Shown piece after piece: positions 24,372-35,449 of a stretch of 64,000 bases of DNA (within the stretch, counting starts at the first letter, position 1; each line of letters opens with the position of its first letter). The stretch comes from Amaurobius ferox. Taxonomy: Eukaryota; Arthropoda; Arachnida; Araneae; Amaurobiidae. The DNA lies in the NCBI GenBank assembly GCA_951213105.1, contig OX578138.1, forward strand, positions 94,906,914-94,970,913, written 5' to 3'. The notes under the pieces were generated by a model that had not been told where the DNA came from, made no database searches, and was given only the letters and a program-made list of their open reading frames with translations. A program made the translations under genes and the position numbers.

Positions 24372-25185
24372 ATAATAAAAAATAGCCTACAAGTGATAAA
24401 TACATTAAAAGATCATAAACATCCTTTATACTTAAGGACTTATGACTTCCAAAAACTTTTTAATACTATAGATCTGGAAGACTTGACAAATATACTTTAC
24501 CGCTTATATGAAGAATATGAATTAAAGGGAAGTCTAGAATTCAATAAATTCAAGTCTATAATTAAAATATTTATCAAAGAAAATTATCTTTACAACGGAA
24601 TCTTTGTTTATCAACAAATTAAGGGCATCCCCATGGGGGGGGGGGGGATGTTCTTCCATATTAGCCGATATCTATCTTAGTTTTTATGAAAGAAGGTCTC
24701 ATATTAATAGCGAAATCATATACCTGCGTTATGTGGATGACGTAATTATTGGGTATGAGAATGAGAATTACAACATGAACTTTGATTTTTACCCACCCAA
24801 CCTCATATTGAAAGAAAATCCTGCTAAAAATAACAACGAGGTTGAATTTTTGGATTTGAATATCGACTTTTGTCAAATCCCGATCCTATTTACCATCTAT
24901 GACAAAAGAAAACAATTTAAATTACCCATTAATGGAGTAATACATTGGCACTCCAACCTACACTTGAATGTGTTTCGCAATGTATTCTTGGGAGGTTTGG
25001 TCAGAATTAAAAGAACTATTAAAGAACAGCATTTACGTATTAATTTTGATCAAGAATTTTTAAAACAAGCATATTTTCAAAAATATCCAATATCTTTTAT
25101 GCTTAAAAATATTGATACTTTATACAGAACCAATTTGGCATATGGTGTAAGACTCAAATCTTTTTTGTGTTCAATTAGAGAATAA
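24372..25185 (+). pseudogene. Reverse transcriptase, right arm, frameshifted
   Basis: Same protein as the left arm, in opposite orientation and without the 171-bp duplication. Motif A (TYDFQKLFNTI) and IKGIPMGG are in one frame that ends at 24680. The remainder (SSILADIYLSFYE, YLRYVDDVIIGYE, FLDLNI, YDKRKQF, stop at 25185) is in the next frame. The shift again sits in the G run at 24633-24647, with 13 Gs here against 8 on the left. The catalytic aspartates (motif A DF, motif C YVDD) are intact. Confidence 0.7.
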
Positions 25186-25538
25186 AATTTCGAATCATTC
25201 ATATGACAGGACCGCACACCGATCAAAGGACCGCAGCTCACCCATACGTTGCTATATACCTTTCACTTGAGTCAGCAGTTCTGTTGGCTATTTTTGTTGT
25301 GATATTGCTCTCGTCCTCGTTTCTATTCTCGTACCTGGTCTCGTGATAATTTTTATTATCACTCCGGAGGTTGGCTTGAGCCAAAGCTGGCGACCAGGAG
25401 TGAAAGGCCGCGGCGTTTATGACGAGCTCGTTGAACTGGGGAGTAAGGTCACAACCCCTGATCGCCATAAAGTAAGCTTTTTGCTAAGCCATACTTCATT
25501 TTTTCAATGTTTATTCACTTTTTATCTTTTCATTTTTT

Positions 25539-25540
<2 letters not shown>

Positions 25541-25583
<43 letters not shown>
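25541..25583. repeat. (TA)n tract, right border of RT palindrome
   Basis: About 21 TA units directly after the palindrome arm. Confidence 0.9.
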
Positions 25584-25587
<4 letters not shown>

Positions 25588-25699
25588 GAAAATACCGTGA
25601 AATATAATATTATAAATTTATCAGAAATCACACTTAAAAGACGCAAAGCTGCACTAAAAAGAGGATTAAAAATATTTTCAAAATGAAAAGAGGTATGGA

Positions 25700-25810
25700 T
25701 GGAAGCAATGTACCAAAAGATGGCCGGGGGGGGTGACCCCCTCACCCTGGTTAAGAATACTTTGCGTCGCGACAACACTCCCGGAGAGCCGGTACATTGC
25801 AAAATAGAAT
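25700..25810 (-). mobile_element. GC-rich block shared with the 26.9-28.1 kb palindrome
   Basis: On the - strand one frame reads GEGVTPPGHLL. The palindrome arms contain a matching block reading GVLGVATPPGRYF. Both have a C/G run followed by the complement of a CCGGTTAA-like motif. It is probably a terminal part of the same element group as the RT fragment at 26179-26601. No function is assigned. Confidence 0.4.
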
Positions 25811-26178
25811 ACGAATGTATCAAGTTTTAAGATGAAAACCAGACATTATACACAAACAAATATAAGAGAGAATTGTTGAGATCCAGCCATATCAAAAATC
25901 ACTAACAGTATGTGTTTGAAATATGTTCACTAGTAAAATGAGCAAAACTACATAGCTTTTACTTGAAGAAAACTTTAAATATTGACATTTAATAGGACAA
26001 TGATAACAAATTCTATCTCTAAAACCATTTACCTCAATGACAGTTAATATTATCATGCATGTAGATGTACATCTTGTATACCATATCTTACCAGATGAAA
26101 TAAATCTTTCATACCGTATTATACAATAGACCCTATTCAAGAGGTCCCATATCAGATATCACCATGCTTTACCTGTGA
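25811..26178. other. Unassigned DNA, probably RT-element body
   Basis: AT-rich sequence between the GC-rich block and the RT fragment. It may belong to the same retroelement, but no motif supports this. Confidence 0.3.
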
Positions 26179-26601
26179 CTATCCAGTTTGTATATTGCCA
26201 TCAGTTCTATTTAAATATAATCGATAACAATCGGTTACAGTTATTATATAAAATTTGTAGATAACGTTACATAAAAAACACTTAGGAAAACCTTGTGAGA
26301 TGGTGTTTTGCAGGAAACGAAAGTCGCATAAATATCGATCTTCCTTTTTACTGTTCATTCTCTGACTACACATTAGTTGCCCCACTATAATATTTCTAAA
26401 AACATTTTTGTGCATACATGAGTTCCAGTTTATGATGTAATTGATTTTGAAATGGAAGTCGTTGCGTTTATCGTACAAACAGAAACCAGTAGAACCACCT
26501 GGTTGTTGGTATATTGTTAGATCAAGAAAATTTAGACTTTTGTTGACATTGTATGGTGTTTCAGTAAGTTTTAAATGCTGTGGATAGAAAGCAAAATCCA
26601 T
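26179..26601 (-). pseudogene. Second, divergent reverse-transcriptase fragment
   Basis: A 140-codon frame covering only the part after the catalytic YVDD: MDFAFYPQHLKL, FLDLTIYQQPGG, YDKRNDFHFKINYIINWNS, HKNVFRNIIVGQL. Each block aligns by eye with the same order in the 23-25 kb RT (FLDLNI, YDKRKQFKLP, HWHSNLHLNVFRN), so this is a second lineage of the same RT family. Motifs A to C are missing, and the upstream side is replaced by a short fold-back and (TA)n. Confidence 0.65.
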
Positions 26602-26714
26602 CTGATAATATTATCCAATTGCTAATATATATATATCAGATGGATTTTACTTTCTATCCACAGCATTTGATATATATATATATATATTAAGTATATATAT
26701 ATATATATATATAA

Positions 26715-26783
<69 letters not shown>
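26571..26783. repeat. Fold-back plus (TA)n at RT fragment 2
   Basis: AAATGCTGTGGATAGAAAG and the following bases to ATCTG (26571-26603) reappear as the reverse complement at about 26637-26669. The loop is 33 nt long and TA-rich. A broken (TA)n tract then runs to 26783. Confidence 0.75.
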
Positions 26784-26786
<3 letters not shown>

Positions 26787-26904
26787 TATAAAACTTGAAA
26801 AATTTATTTTCAATTTTAGTGAACAGATTAAAAAGCTAAAAGCAAAAAATAATTTATAATACATCTTGTAAAGCGCTATGCTGCAATATTTACATGTTTA
26901 TTCC

Positions 26905-28077
26905 TATATAAATTCCCAAAAAGGACAAGTAGCAATGTACTCGTACAGATTCTAGATGTGTGACAGAAGTACCGGCCGGGGGGAGTTGCGACCCCCAGCA
27001 CTCCGGTTAAAGCTTTTTCCGCCATGGCAAACGCTCCCGGTAACCGATACTCCCTACACGATTTCCTTCATGACCCTTTATAAATCCGTAAAAATACATA
27101 CATATACAATTTCAATAACATGTAAAATCTAAAAGTTTACTTTTCTACGCTAAAACTATCCATGAAGCATTCTGTAAAAATATAACAAATAATTTAAAAT
27201 ACAAAATACTTAAGACTAATGAAATCCCAGTATGAGAGGATATTTTTAAAAATTGGATATCAGACCCATAAACCGCTTTATTTCCATATAAAAACCTGTG
27301 TGTAAAATTTCCTCACAATTAGTCATGTAATCCTTTTAAACCCTTTCTATTCAAAACTAATGTTTGAAATACTAGTCAGAGTGTCTGTATTTTTAAATAT
27401 GGACTCAAGACCTATTGGCAACTCCATCGCCATATATATATTAATGTTTGAAATCATTTCACTGAAATGATTTCAAACATTAGTATATATACCCTTTCTA
27501 TTCAAAACTAATGTTTGAAATCATTTCACTGAAATGATTTCAAACATTAGTATATATATGGCGATGGAGTTGCCAATAGGTCTTGAGTCCATATTTAAAA
27601 ATACAGACACTCTGACTAGTATTTCAAACATTAGTTTTGAATAGAAAGGGTTTAAAAGGATTACATGACTAATTGTGATGAAATTTTACACACAGGTTTT
27701 TATATGGAAATAATGCGGTTTATGGGTCTTATATCCAATTTTTAAAAATATCCTCTCAGACTGGGATTTCATTAGTCTTAAGTATTTTGTATTTTAAATT
27801 ATTTGTTATATTTTTACAGAATGCTTCATGGATAGTTTTAGCGTAGAAAAGTAAACTTTTAGATTTTACATGTTATTGAAATTGTATATGTATGTATTTT
27901 TACGGATTTATAAAGGGTCATGAAGGAAATCGTGTAGGGAGTATCGGTTACCGGGAGCGTTTGCCATGGCGGAAAAAGCTTTAACCGGAGTGCTGGGGGT
28001 CGCAACTCCCCCCGGCCGGTACTTCTGTCACACATCTAGAATCTGTACGAGTACATTGCTACTTGTCCTTTTTGGGA

Positions 28078-28079
<2 letters not shown>
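26905..28079. repeat. 1.17-kb palindrome with nested centre
   Basis: Arms of about 0.5 kb (26905-27420 and 27555-28079) are near-perfect reverse complements. The outer part contains GTACCGGCCGGGGGGAGTTG and its complement. The centre holds two successive copies of a smaller perfect palindrome around GAAATCATTTCACTGAAATG. The right side ends directly in (TA)n. The arms carry no RT motifs but share the GVATPPG block with 25700-25810. Confidence 0.75.

Positions 28080-28145
<66 letters not shown>
28080..28145. repeat. (TA)n tract
   Basis: Nearly pure TA repeat with a TATG interruption, abutting the palindrome arm. Confidence 0.9.
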
Positions 28146-28950
28146 GAAATAAGTAAAATTTCCCATTGAGACATGTAGAGTTAATTTAATCCATTTGAAT
28201 TGCTAATAAGAGATACAGGCCTCAATTTTCCTCTGTCAGTTTCTCATTCATATATCTGGCACGTTTCCAGCTCCTATTGAATAAAGAGCAGTTTAAACAA
28301 TTATATGAATTCTAAAGCTTTTATTGAGATTGAAAGGAACAATAAAAGTCAGTATTTCATCATTGTGCAGATTTCTCAAAGCGCGCGCGCGGCTTGGTAA
28401 TAAATAATGCTTATCAATGAATAAAATGGAATTAATTGGTAAATGACAATGTAGTGTATTGCATATTGAAAGTATATCAGTATGAATGTTTGTTGGCGGC
28501 AAATGTTTTGCAATACCATTGTTTTTACCACAAAACTGTTGAATTATCTATTTCTGAAGATCTACTACTGGTAGAGCTCAGATGACGACTAATATGGATT
28601 CAACATCAAATCCCAAAGGAAGTGGGTGGGTCCACTAATAATTTCTAATTCGATTTCATTTACTGTTTCTGACCCAAGAAGTTCCATTTACCTTGGAATA
28701 TCTGGTTTACAGGATTGGCTATAGATAAGGCTTAAATGACGACTGATATGGATTCAGCACGGAATTCCAGTGGGTGTTTTGGGTTTTCAAAGGATTGCTA
28801 CTTAACTTATTTTTCTGTTATGGTTGAAAAAATTTCATTGAAACATACATTTTTTTCATAATCGTATGTAGATAATTGTGCTTAGATAATTATTGATCCA
28901 GTATAAATTTTTTTAAGCGATGTGCGATAGGTGATTATCTAATAAAGTTT
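28146..28950. other. No recognised feature
   Basis: Contains a (GC)n run near 28381 within otherwise AT-rich DNA, and a short repeated phrase GATGACGACTAATATGGATT-like at about 28580 and 28735. No gene is seen. Confidence 0.4.
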
Positions 28951-29133
28951 TTAATTTTCGGTTCTAGAGATATCACTTTGCAACATAGATTTTGTATACC
29001 ATGGGACGGTACGTCCCATGATATGTCCGTCGGACTGCCAGATAGTGGGGCGGGATTCATCACTCCAAAGTACTTGTGTCCACTGCTCCATAGTCCAATG
29101 GTGGTGAGTTTTGATTAATGTGATAATTGTCAA
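28951..29133 (-). pseudogene. Tc1-like transposase scrap
   Basis: The frame contains HHHWTMEQWTQVLWSDESR followed by IWQSDG. WT-EQW--VLWSDES is the segment around the second catalytic aspartate of Tc1-type DD34E transposases. Only about 40 residues are recognisable; both sides run into unrelated sequence and no terminal repeats were found. It is a decayed insertion. Confidence 0.65.
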
Positions 29134-29290
29134 TTTAAAGTTGGGCGAAATATAAATTAATTAGATACTTCGAAACTGTTTTACATGTTGTCATGCGGAA
29201 AAGCGCTAAATACACAATTTATTGCATTATATAAGAAAAGTCATGTGGTGGCCACAACAGATTTTTTAAAAATCCGCTTTAAATTTTCGA
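29134..29290 (+). repeat. Family R4 3' fragment
   Basis: Carries GCGCTAAATACACAATTT and the R4/R5 3' hallmark AAAGTCATGTGGTGGCCACA near 29247-29266. It matches 49900-49950 and 59945-59985. Confidence 0.4.
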
Positions 29291-29439
29291 TAGAATCGGA
29301 ATACGTAATGATCAATAAGGGTTGTTGAAGATTTAGGAGATAGTTCCAAAATAAATATAAAAACGGCCCTTTAATCAAATTTTGAATATTGAAATTTATG
29401 GAAGACATTAATTTCTATCGACTGATATCTTCCGTTTGG

Positions 29440-30280
29440 TTCAGCATTATAAATTGTGCAGATGCGGTCGAGGGATTCTACTTTTTACTGTTTTTTTACT
29501 TTCCCTGCAATACATGGTAATGTACAGGGAATGTATTGGAATCATGCCGAAAATCGCAACTCGAGTTTTCGACGGATCTACACGTTTCGAGACCTCTAGA
29601 ATACGAAAAAAATATTTTTAGCTTGACGTCTATGTGTGTGTCTGTGTGTCTGTGTGTCCGTGTGTCTGTCTGTGTGTCTGTCTGTCTGTCTGTTCAGATA
29701 TTGTATCCACTCTAACTAAAAAACTAATTAACCGAATTTCATAAAATTTGTAGGTATGGGCGGATCTGGTGCTGATTAGTCTTGGGTATGATTCGGGAAA
29801 GAAGAACCCGCCTTTTTTTGCGAAATGGCCCTCAAAACCTGGTATCCACTCTAGTTGAGAAACTAAAGGTCCGAATTAAACAAAATTTGGCAGATAAGTC
29901 ACTTGTGGGACACCTTGATGCTGATTAGATTTTGGTAAGATTCGGAAAAAAATAACCTGCCTTTTTTTGCAAAATGGCCTTCAAAAATCGACAAAACCTG
30001 AAATAAGAAACTACGTATGCTGAAATATATCCATTAAATGCTTGTTTTATACGTAGTTTTTAACGAAGAAAAGAATAAGATCAATCCCATTAAACTAGGA
30101 CTAGCCGTTCTCGAGATATTTTTGTTTTTGTTTTTTTCTCTACACCGCCTTTGGAAATGAGTCCAGTTGCCAAATGAGAACGAAAATTGAATTAATAGTG
30201 AATTAAATTTAATTAAAATAAGAGAATGTGTATATAAGTCTGCAGGGAAAGTCATGTGCTGCCCACATCAGACTTTTCTT
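29440..30280 (+). repeat. Family R5 repeat, copy 2
   Basis: Begins near TGTACAGGGAATGTATTGG (29520) and GTTTTCGACGGATCTACACG, then a (GTCT)n-like tract (29625-29695). The double block with GCCTTTTTTTGC follows, and the copy ends GGGAAAGTCATGTGCTGCCC at about 30246-30265. It is colinear with 53363-54035 on the opposite strand. Non-coding. Confidence 0.55.
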
Positions 30281-30417
30281 TGATAGATCTACATATAATT
30301 GCAGAAAAACTAATATTTTATTTCTTTTAACATTACATTTAATGTGCATACAACATACAATTAAATACTTTCATTCCTTTTATTAATATGTATATACCAG
30401 AATACATTTTACATATA

Positions 30418-30627
30418 AACCAGGCAATTTATTCCGTCATTTGAATGAAGTTCATTTTTTTCAGTGAAGGTTTAGTTTTCAAATATAATATATTAATGTA
30501 GTACTGTGATAAGTTTTTAAATATTACCGAGGAATGTATTGCATTTTAGACATTTTTAAATAAAATTGCATTGAAGTTGGAAAGTGTTTCATAATCAATG
30601 CTTTAAGCATGATTGATCTTTCTTGTT
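30418..30627 (+). mobile_element. Family H element, copy 5 (3' end only)
   Basis: Matches the last 210 bp of the family: GTTGGAAAGTGTTTCATAAT, the palindromic AATGCTTTAAGCATGATTG, and TCTTTCTTGTT at the end. The remainder is absent. Confidence 0.6.
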
Positions 30628-30789
30628 GTCCCTTACAACAGAAGGCATATATCTCCTGAAGACAATTTTTTGCTTCGATAATTATCGAAATTTTAAAAAC
30701 ACTTCAAAATGTTAGCATAAATTTGGAAGTTTAGAGTATTTTTTGTAAATAAGTAAAATGTTATTATTATTTACTTTTAATATTCAAAT

Positions 30790-31195
30790 CTTAGTGTAGT
30801 GATACAGTTACGTATTCCAGATATGGCTCGGCGAAAAGGCGACAACTAATTATTTTATAATGGGTGGATAATTTAGGAAATTTAATGAGTAATAAATGAA
30901 GCATATACAATCTATTAACGAATAATGAATGCAGGAAAGACAATTTATTTATGAGTAATAACTGAAGTATTGAAGCATGAGAGATTACTACGATGGATGC
31001 AAGCGAGCCCTCGAACATCACAAAGTAACCAATAAAAGCCAATGTAGAACACGGCTAGATGACTGGAGCGAATTAGCACAAATATGTGATAGCGTCAATG
31101 AGAGCCAAGGGGGAAATCATAGGTATCCCTGTGCATCAAGGAAAGTTGAATATATTCGATATGTTTGCTGTACAAGTCGCACTAAAAATTGAGGT
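30790..31195 (+). repeat. Diverged relative of repeat R3
   Basis: The order of short blocks (GTGATACAGT, AAAGGCGACAA, GATGGATGCAAGCGAG, GATGACTGGAGCGAAT, GTCAATGAGAGCCAA) follows that of the R3 copies at 35.5 and 39.8 kb. Similarity is low and patchy. Confidence 0.3.
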
Positions 31196-31445
31196 TTTGA
31201 GATTCGATATTTTTGCTGTTGTAGATTAAACACGTAAAAATGTGCTCCTAACACATTCATTACATTTGCTGTGAAGTAAGCACGTAAAATGTGCTCTAGG
31301 ACTATCGATAAATTTGTTGTGTAACAACACGTAAAATGTGCTGTAATGCTCTTTATAGATTTGATGTGGTTTTAGCACGCAAATATGTGCTTCTGAGACA
31401 CTTCATAAATTTGCTGTGATATTAGAAAACTAAAATCTGCTACTG
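31160..31445. repeat. Minisatellite of about 50 bp with internal dyad
   Basis: Units share GCACGTAAAATGTGCT (starts near 31231, 31281, 31328, 31376, with degenerate copies at about 31180 and 31428) and a TTTGCTGTG block. GCAC...GTGC is a short dyad in each unit. Spacing varies from 47 to 52 bp. Confidence 0.55.
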
Positions 31446-31914
31446 AGATGTTCAACGTTGTTCTACCGCATTCCAAAGGGCAAAAAGGTAAATTTTTCAT
31501 ATTAACTATGAGGAATTGCGCATCCCGACGAGAGAAGTCGGTGAGAGAATTCAAACTGTATGACTATCAAATCAATTAAGTCAAAGAAACTATAATTTTG
31601 CACAATATATTAACTTGCTAAGATAATTATTGAATTGAAGTTAAGATATGCTAAACTTTAACATTGACAATAATAAAAAATAAAGTTTTGTTTAAGCAAT
31701 TTAATGTTTTTATTTGAATAAGTGAAATTAATTTTATAATATTAATCAAATTGCCTTTCTGAAGTAGCACTGGGTAAAATATCAAATTAACTATGGGGGA
31801 TTATCATTTCGCCGATTATAGATAAATTTAATATATAACACATAATATAGCGCATCTCAAGATTTGTACTTATTTAAAACAATCATCGAATTTCTGCATT
31901 TAAATTCGCTTTTT
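31446..31914. other. No recognised feature
   Basis: AT-rich sequence with no shared repeat seen. Confidence 0.4.
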
Positions 31915-32418
31915 AAACAGCCTTATTGACATACATGCTTACATGTTACAACGTGATACACGAATGCTGAGTGTTACGCGAAAAATGAGTCCGAAAGAAA
32001 TTTTTCAGACACTGGCGTTTTGTTTGATTCATATATGGCCCCTTGCAATCGAACGAACTAATAAAAAAATCAATAATATCTCTAATTTTTTCCTCAAAAT
32101 GTGCCGTGATAAATTTATTTTTTTCCAATTAAGCCAGATGGATTAAGCCTTAAGAGGATCAAGATTAAGATCTGGATTAAGCCTTATTCCATCATCCAAA
32201 CAGCCTTATTGACATACATGCTTACATGTTACAACGTGATACACGAATGCTGAGTGTTACGCGAAAAATGAGTCCGAAAGAAAATTTTCAGACACTGGCG
32301 TTTTGTTTGATTCATATATGGCCCCTTGCAATCGAACGAACTAATAAAAAAATCAATAATATCTCTAATTTTTTCCTCAAAATGTGCCGTGATAAATTTA
32401 TTTTTTTCCAATTAAGCG
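31915..32418. repeat. Direct duplication, 220 bp x 2
   Basis: 31915-32135 and 32198-32418 are almost identical (period 283), starting AAACAGCCTTATTGACATAC and ending TTTCCAATTAAGC. The 62 bp between them contains two copies of GGATTAAGCCTTA. The paired open frames across this stretch are the same non-coding duplicate. Confidence 0.75.
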
Positions 32419-32459
32419 AGACGGAAATGTTACTAATTGACATTTTTTGATTGGAAGGG

Positions 32460-33119
32460 TCGTATAAAAATTACTTTCATCATTTTTTTTTCAATTATCA
32501 GATCTTGGGGTGATACTATCACAACTACACCCCCCCGGTGTTCGTTGATTGTTTTCCGTATATCACTTAACCTCTACAACCAACCATTTATTTTACATTC
32601 TTTTCAGACACGCTTGATAAAACTCTCTGTGTAGTGTAGGTATATATTTCACAATTCTGAGAAAGAAACACTGACCTATTTCCTTGTTAACTTCAAATAT
32701 GCAAATAACTGGCCCTATTCCAATACCAAATTCACGAAAATGGAATTTTAAACAACTATTTAGATTCGAGGTCATTTGCTTATGAAATTGAATAAAATAT
32801 GTCAAATTTTTGTCATCCAATACATTGGTCTGACTTAATGAGCTGGGTATGAATAATGTTCAAAAGTGAAAAAAATTGCATTGAGCCAGAAATATTTAAC
32901 TTATAGGGTATTTATTAATGTATAATGTTTACACAATCGACATCCTTCAGTTGCAATGAGAGAAAATATAACAAAATATAAAAATGGCACAAGACGTTGC
33001 ACCTACATATTTGAACATTACGTTTTAAGTCTACACATTAAAAATTTAGATGCGTCTCAAAGAGAGCATCTGCTTATTGTTAAAATATTAGAAGTAATAT
33101 AACTTTATTTAGCTTTATA
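32460..33119. other. No recognised feature
   Basis: Unassigned AT-rich DNA with a C run at about 32530. Confidence 0.4.
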
Positions 33120-33960
33120 CAGGGTGTCCCAAAAATATTGAAACGCGTTTTAATCCATTACCTGTTGGAGATAGGTGGGCAAAGTAAATTGCAAAAATGT
33201 TGAAAGTAAGATAGGAAATAAGACTACGTTAATGAACTAGTCCTAACATTAATTTTCAAAAAGTTACACATTTTAAATTTTTATACGACCCCCTTAGACA
33301 AATTTGATCAATCAGAATTTTTTTATTTTCAATGCAACAGGATCATTAAAAAATCCTCTTATCTGTATCTTTAATATTGAGCGAGTTATATGTAATTAAA
33401 AACTGAACATTGTGAATGGGGGCCATATATCAAATTAGAAATATAAATGTGTGACATATCACGAAAAAGATAAAACTGGATGACAGTACATAGGATACCC
33501 AATCGCGTAAGGAGTACCACTGTTTTATATGAGCTCTATCTGTGTAATGCTTTATTAAGATGCATTTGTGATAAAACATTTTGACACATATTAACGTATT
33601 TTTGATCTAAACAATTTCCATCGTCAATTTGTTTAAGATCCCTATTTTCACTGTTGAAACATCCTTTCACATGGTACGGAAAAGTGTCATAAGTCAGATT
33701 TTTTCCTTTATCATAATTCAGTTGATTTTAAAGATACAGATATGCGGGTTTTCTTTTAATGATCTTGTTGCATTAAAAATGAGAAAATTCTGATTGACCA
33801 AATTTGTGTAAGGGGGTCTTATAAAAATTCAAAAAGTGTAACTTCTTGAAAATTAATGGGAGGACTATTTCATTTACGTATTCTTATTTCCTGCCTTACT
33901 TTCAACATTTTTGCAATTCGCCTTTCCCACTTATCTTCAACAGGTAAAGGATTATATGAC
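33120..33960. mobile_element. Long-arm fold-back MITE (CAGGGTGTCCC type)
   Basis: Starts CAGGGTGTCCCAAAAATATT after TA (33118-33119). Arms of about 240 bp (33160-33400 and 33725-33950) are inverted copies with moderate divergence, sharing ACCTGTTGGAGATAGGTGGG and TACGACCCCCTTA-like blocks. The right terminus is eroded, so no matching GGGACACCCTG is present. The start and TA target suggest a Tc1/mariner-type non-autonomous element. There is no coding capacity in the 325-bp centre. Confidence 0.6.
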
Positions 33961-34402
33961 TCTGTATATGAAAAAAATCAGAATTTTTTCTCATTTTCAT
34001 AAAATATGTTCGGCATTAAGAATATGTGCCTGGTCGTATTGTCCTAATAGGTATATAAATTCAATTGTCCGTACTAACTTTCCTTTGACGTTTAGCAAAT
34101 CAAAGTGTTCAATAATAGTGTTCAGTAATAGTCAACATGTAGCCATATACAGACATAATTCGAAATATAGATGATTTATATATTTGTGTCCGTATGATTA
34201 AAATGTGTCATTCTATATATAACAATAGTTTTCAGTGAAAGTATCCTACATTTTGAAAAACATATAACTTTAAAATTCTGGCACCCTAATTTCATGATTT
34301 TAATAGCGCTGTGATTCATCATTATCCGAAATAATTATGCTTGAATAATTTGGTGTTCTGCTGTACTTAAAATATATACAAAAAGGTAAACATTACATTA
34401 AA
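33961..34402. other. No recognised feature
   Basis: AT-rich DNA between the fold-back MITE and the 209-bp duplication. Confidence 0.4.
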
Positions 34403-34815
34403 GTAGTACACACTGATAATGAGTCAATTATTTAAAATTGAAATTTATTTGTTTTTACTTCATATTCAAAAACTTATTTTCAACCAATATAAAAATGTTC
34501 TTTTCATATTATTCTTCACGTATGTTTATCTCAGACAATTACTGTGCTTATTTATTATCACTTGCATTTGAATGATGAGGAATCAGCCAAAATATAATAA
34601 CCAATGTAATGACAGTACAAACTGATAATGAGTCAATTACTTGAAATCGAAGCTTATTTGATTTTACTTCATATTCAAAAACATATATTCAATTAATATA
34701 AAAATGTTATTTTCATTTTATTCTTAACATATTTTTATCTACAAACAGTTGCTATGCCTCTTTATTATCACTTGTATTTGAATGATGATGAATTAACCAA
34801 AATATAATGACGAAT
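34403..34815. repeat. Tandem duplication, 209 bp x 2
   Basis: ACTGATAATGAGTCAATTA begins at 34412 and 34621, and the copies stay colinear to CCAAAATATAATGACGAATG. About 15 percent of positions differ by eye, so the duplication is not recent. Confidence 0.65.
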
Positions 34816-35449
34816 GAGCTTTCTTACCTTTCATGCAAATATTAAAGTAAAAACTTACTTTTACAAAAAGAAAACTGTTACTTGTGAGAACATTTTCAAC
34901 ACTTCCCTAAAGAAGGCAAACGTGTGCACATTACATGAAGGTCAGGTAATTTGGATATTTCTGTGTGGTAATAGTTTTAGGAGATTTATATATTTAGTTA
35001 AGCACTATATTTATTTGCAATTGCATTTGCTAAACATTGTCCACTATTATTCCTTAGTACGAGCCCACTTAGTATAAACTATAAATCAATACATTACTCA
35101 TTAATACAAAGATTTTTAACTTTAAAAATTAACATTTATTAATAAAAATTATGAGCTTAAATAAAATTACATAATAGTTTACTACAAAATTACTCAAAGA
35201 GAAGCACTCATGTGAGACTCTATCATATTTAAATTATTAAAATAGATTAAAACCTAACCCTATTAACATTTATACTAGAAAAGCACATACCTTGGAATTT
35301 TTAGCCTTGGTTTGTTGGTTCGTATTTTACGGACCTTGTGGAATGACAATTCAAACTTGTCACTTCTGCCACTGCTCATCTCGTTTCTCTCTGGATCTAT
35401 TCTGGCTTACCCTATCTCCGATATTATCAGGATCTCATTTTCACTCTAT
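34816..35449. other. No recognised feature
   Basis: AT-rich DNA. Part of 35280-35449 may be the left flank of R3, but nothing recognisable repeats. Confidence 0.35.

Larger units (their letters stand above)
23018..25530. repeat. RT-bearing palindrome of about 2.5 kb
   Basis: The left arm (about 23018-24314) and right arm (about 24375-25530) are near-identical reverse complements around a 60-bp unpaired centre. Outer landmarks are the GCTTAGCAAAAAGCTTACTT block at 23035 and its complement near 25480. Differences include single substitutions, a 171-bp duplication in the left arm only, and different lengths of a G run. Both sides end in (TA)n. Fold-back copies are known for Penelope-like elements; an assembly fold-back is the alternative. 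Confidence 0.75.

Noticed and set aside
22771..25600. Frames of 76-136 codons flanking the RT (MAVRGCDLTPQFN and MIIFIITPEVG types)
   Set aside because: They are opposite-strand readings of the same outer arm segment, mirrored left and right, with no recognisable domain. They may be untranslated retroelement ends.
26622..26864. 80-codon frame of IYIYIY repeats
   Set aside because: Pure (TA)n translation.
11123..28079. Treating all palindromes as assembly artefacts
   Set aside because: Arms differ by substitutions, indels and a one-sided duplication, which fold-back reads would not produce cleanly. Artefact cannot be excluded without reads, so it is kept as a caveat.
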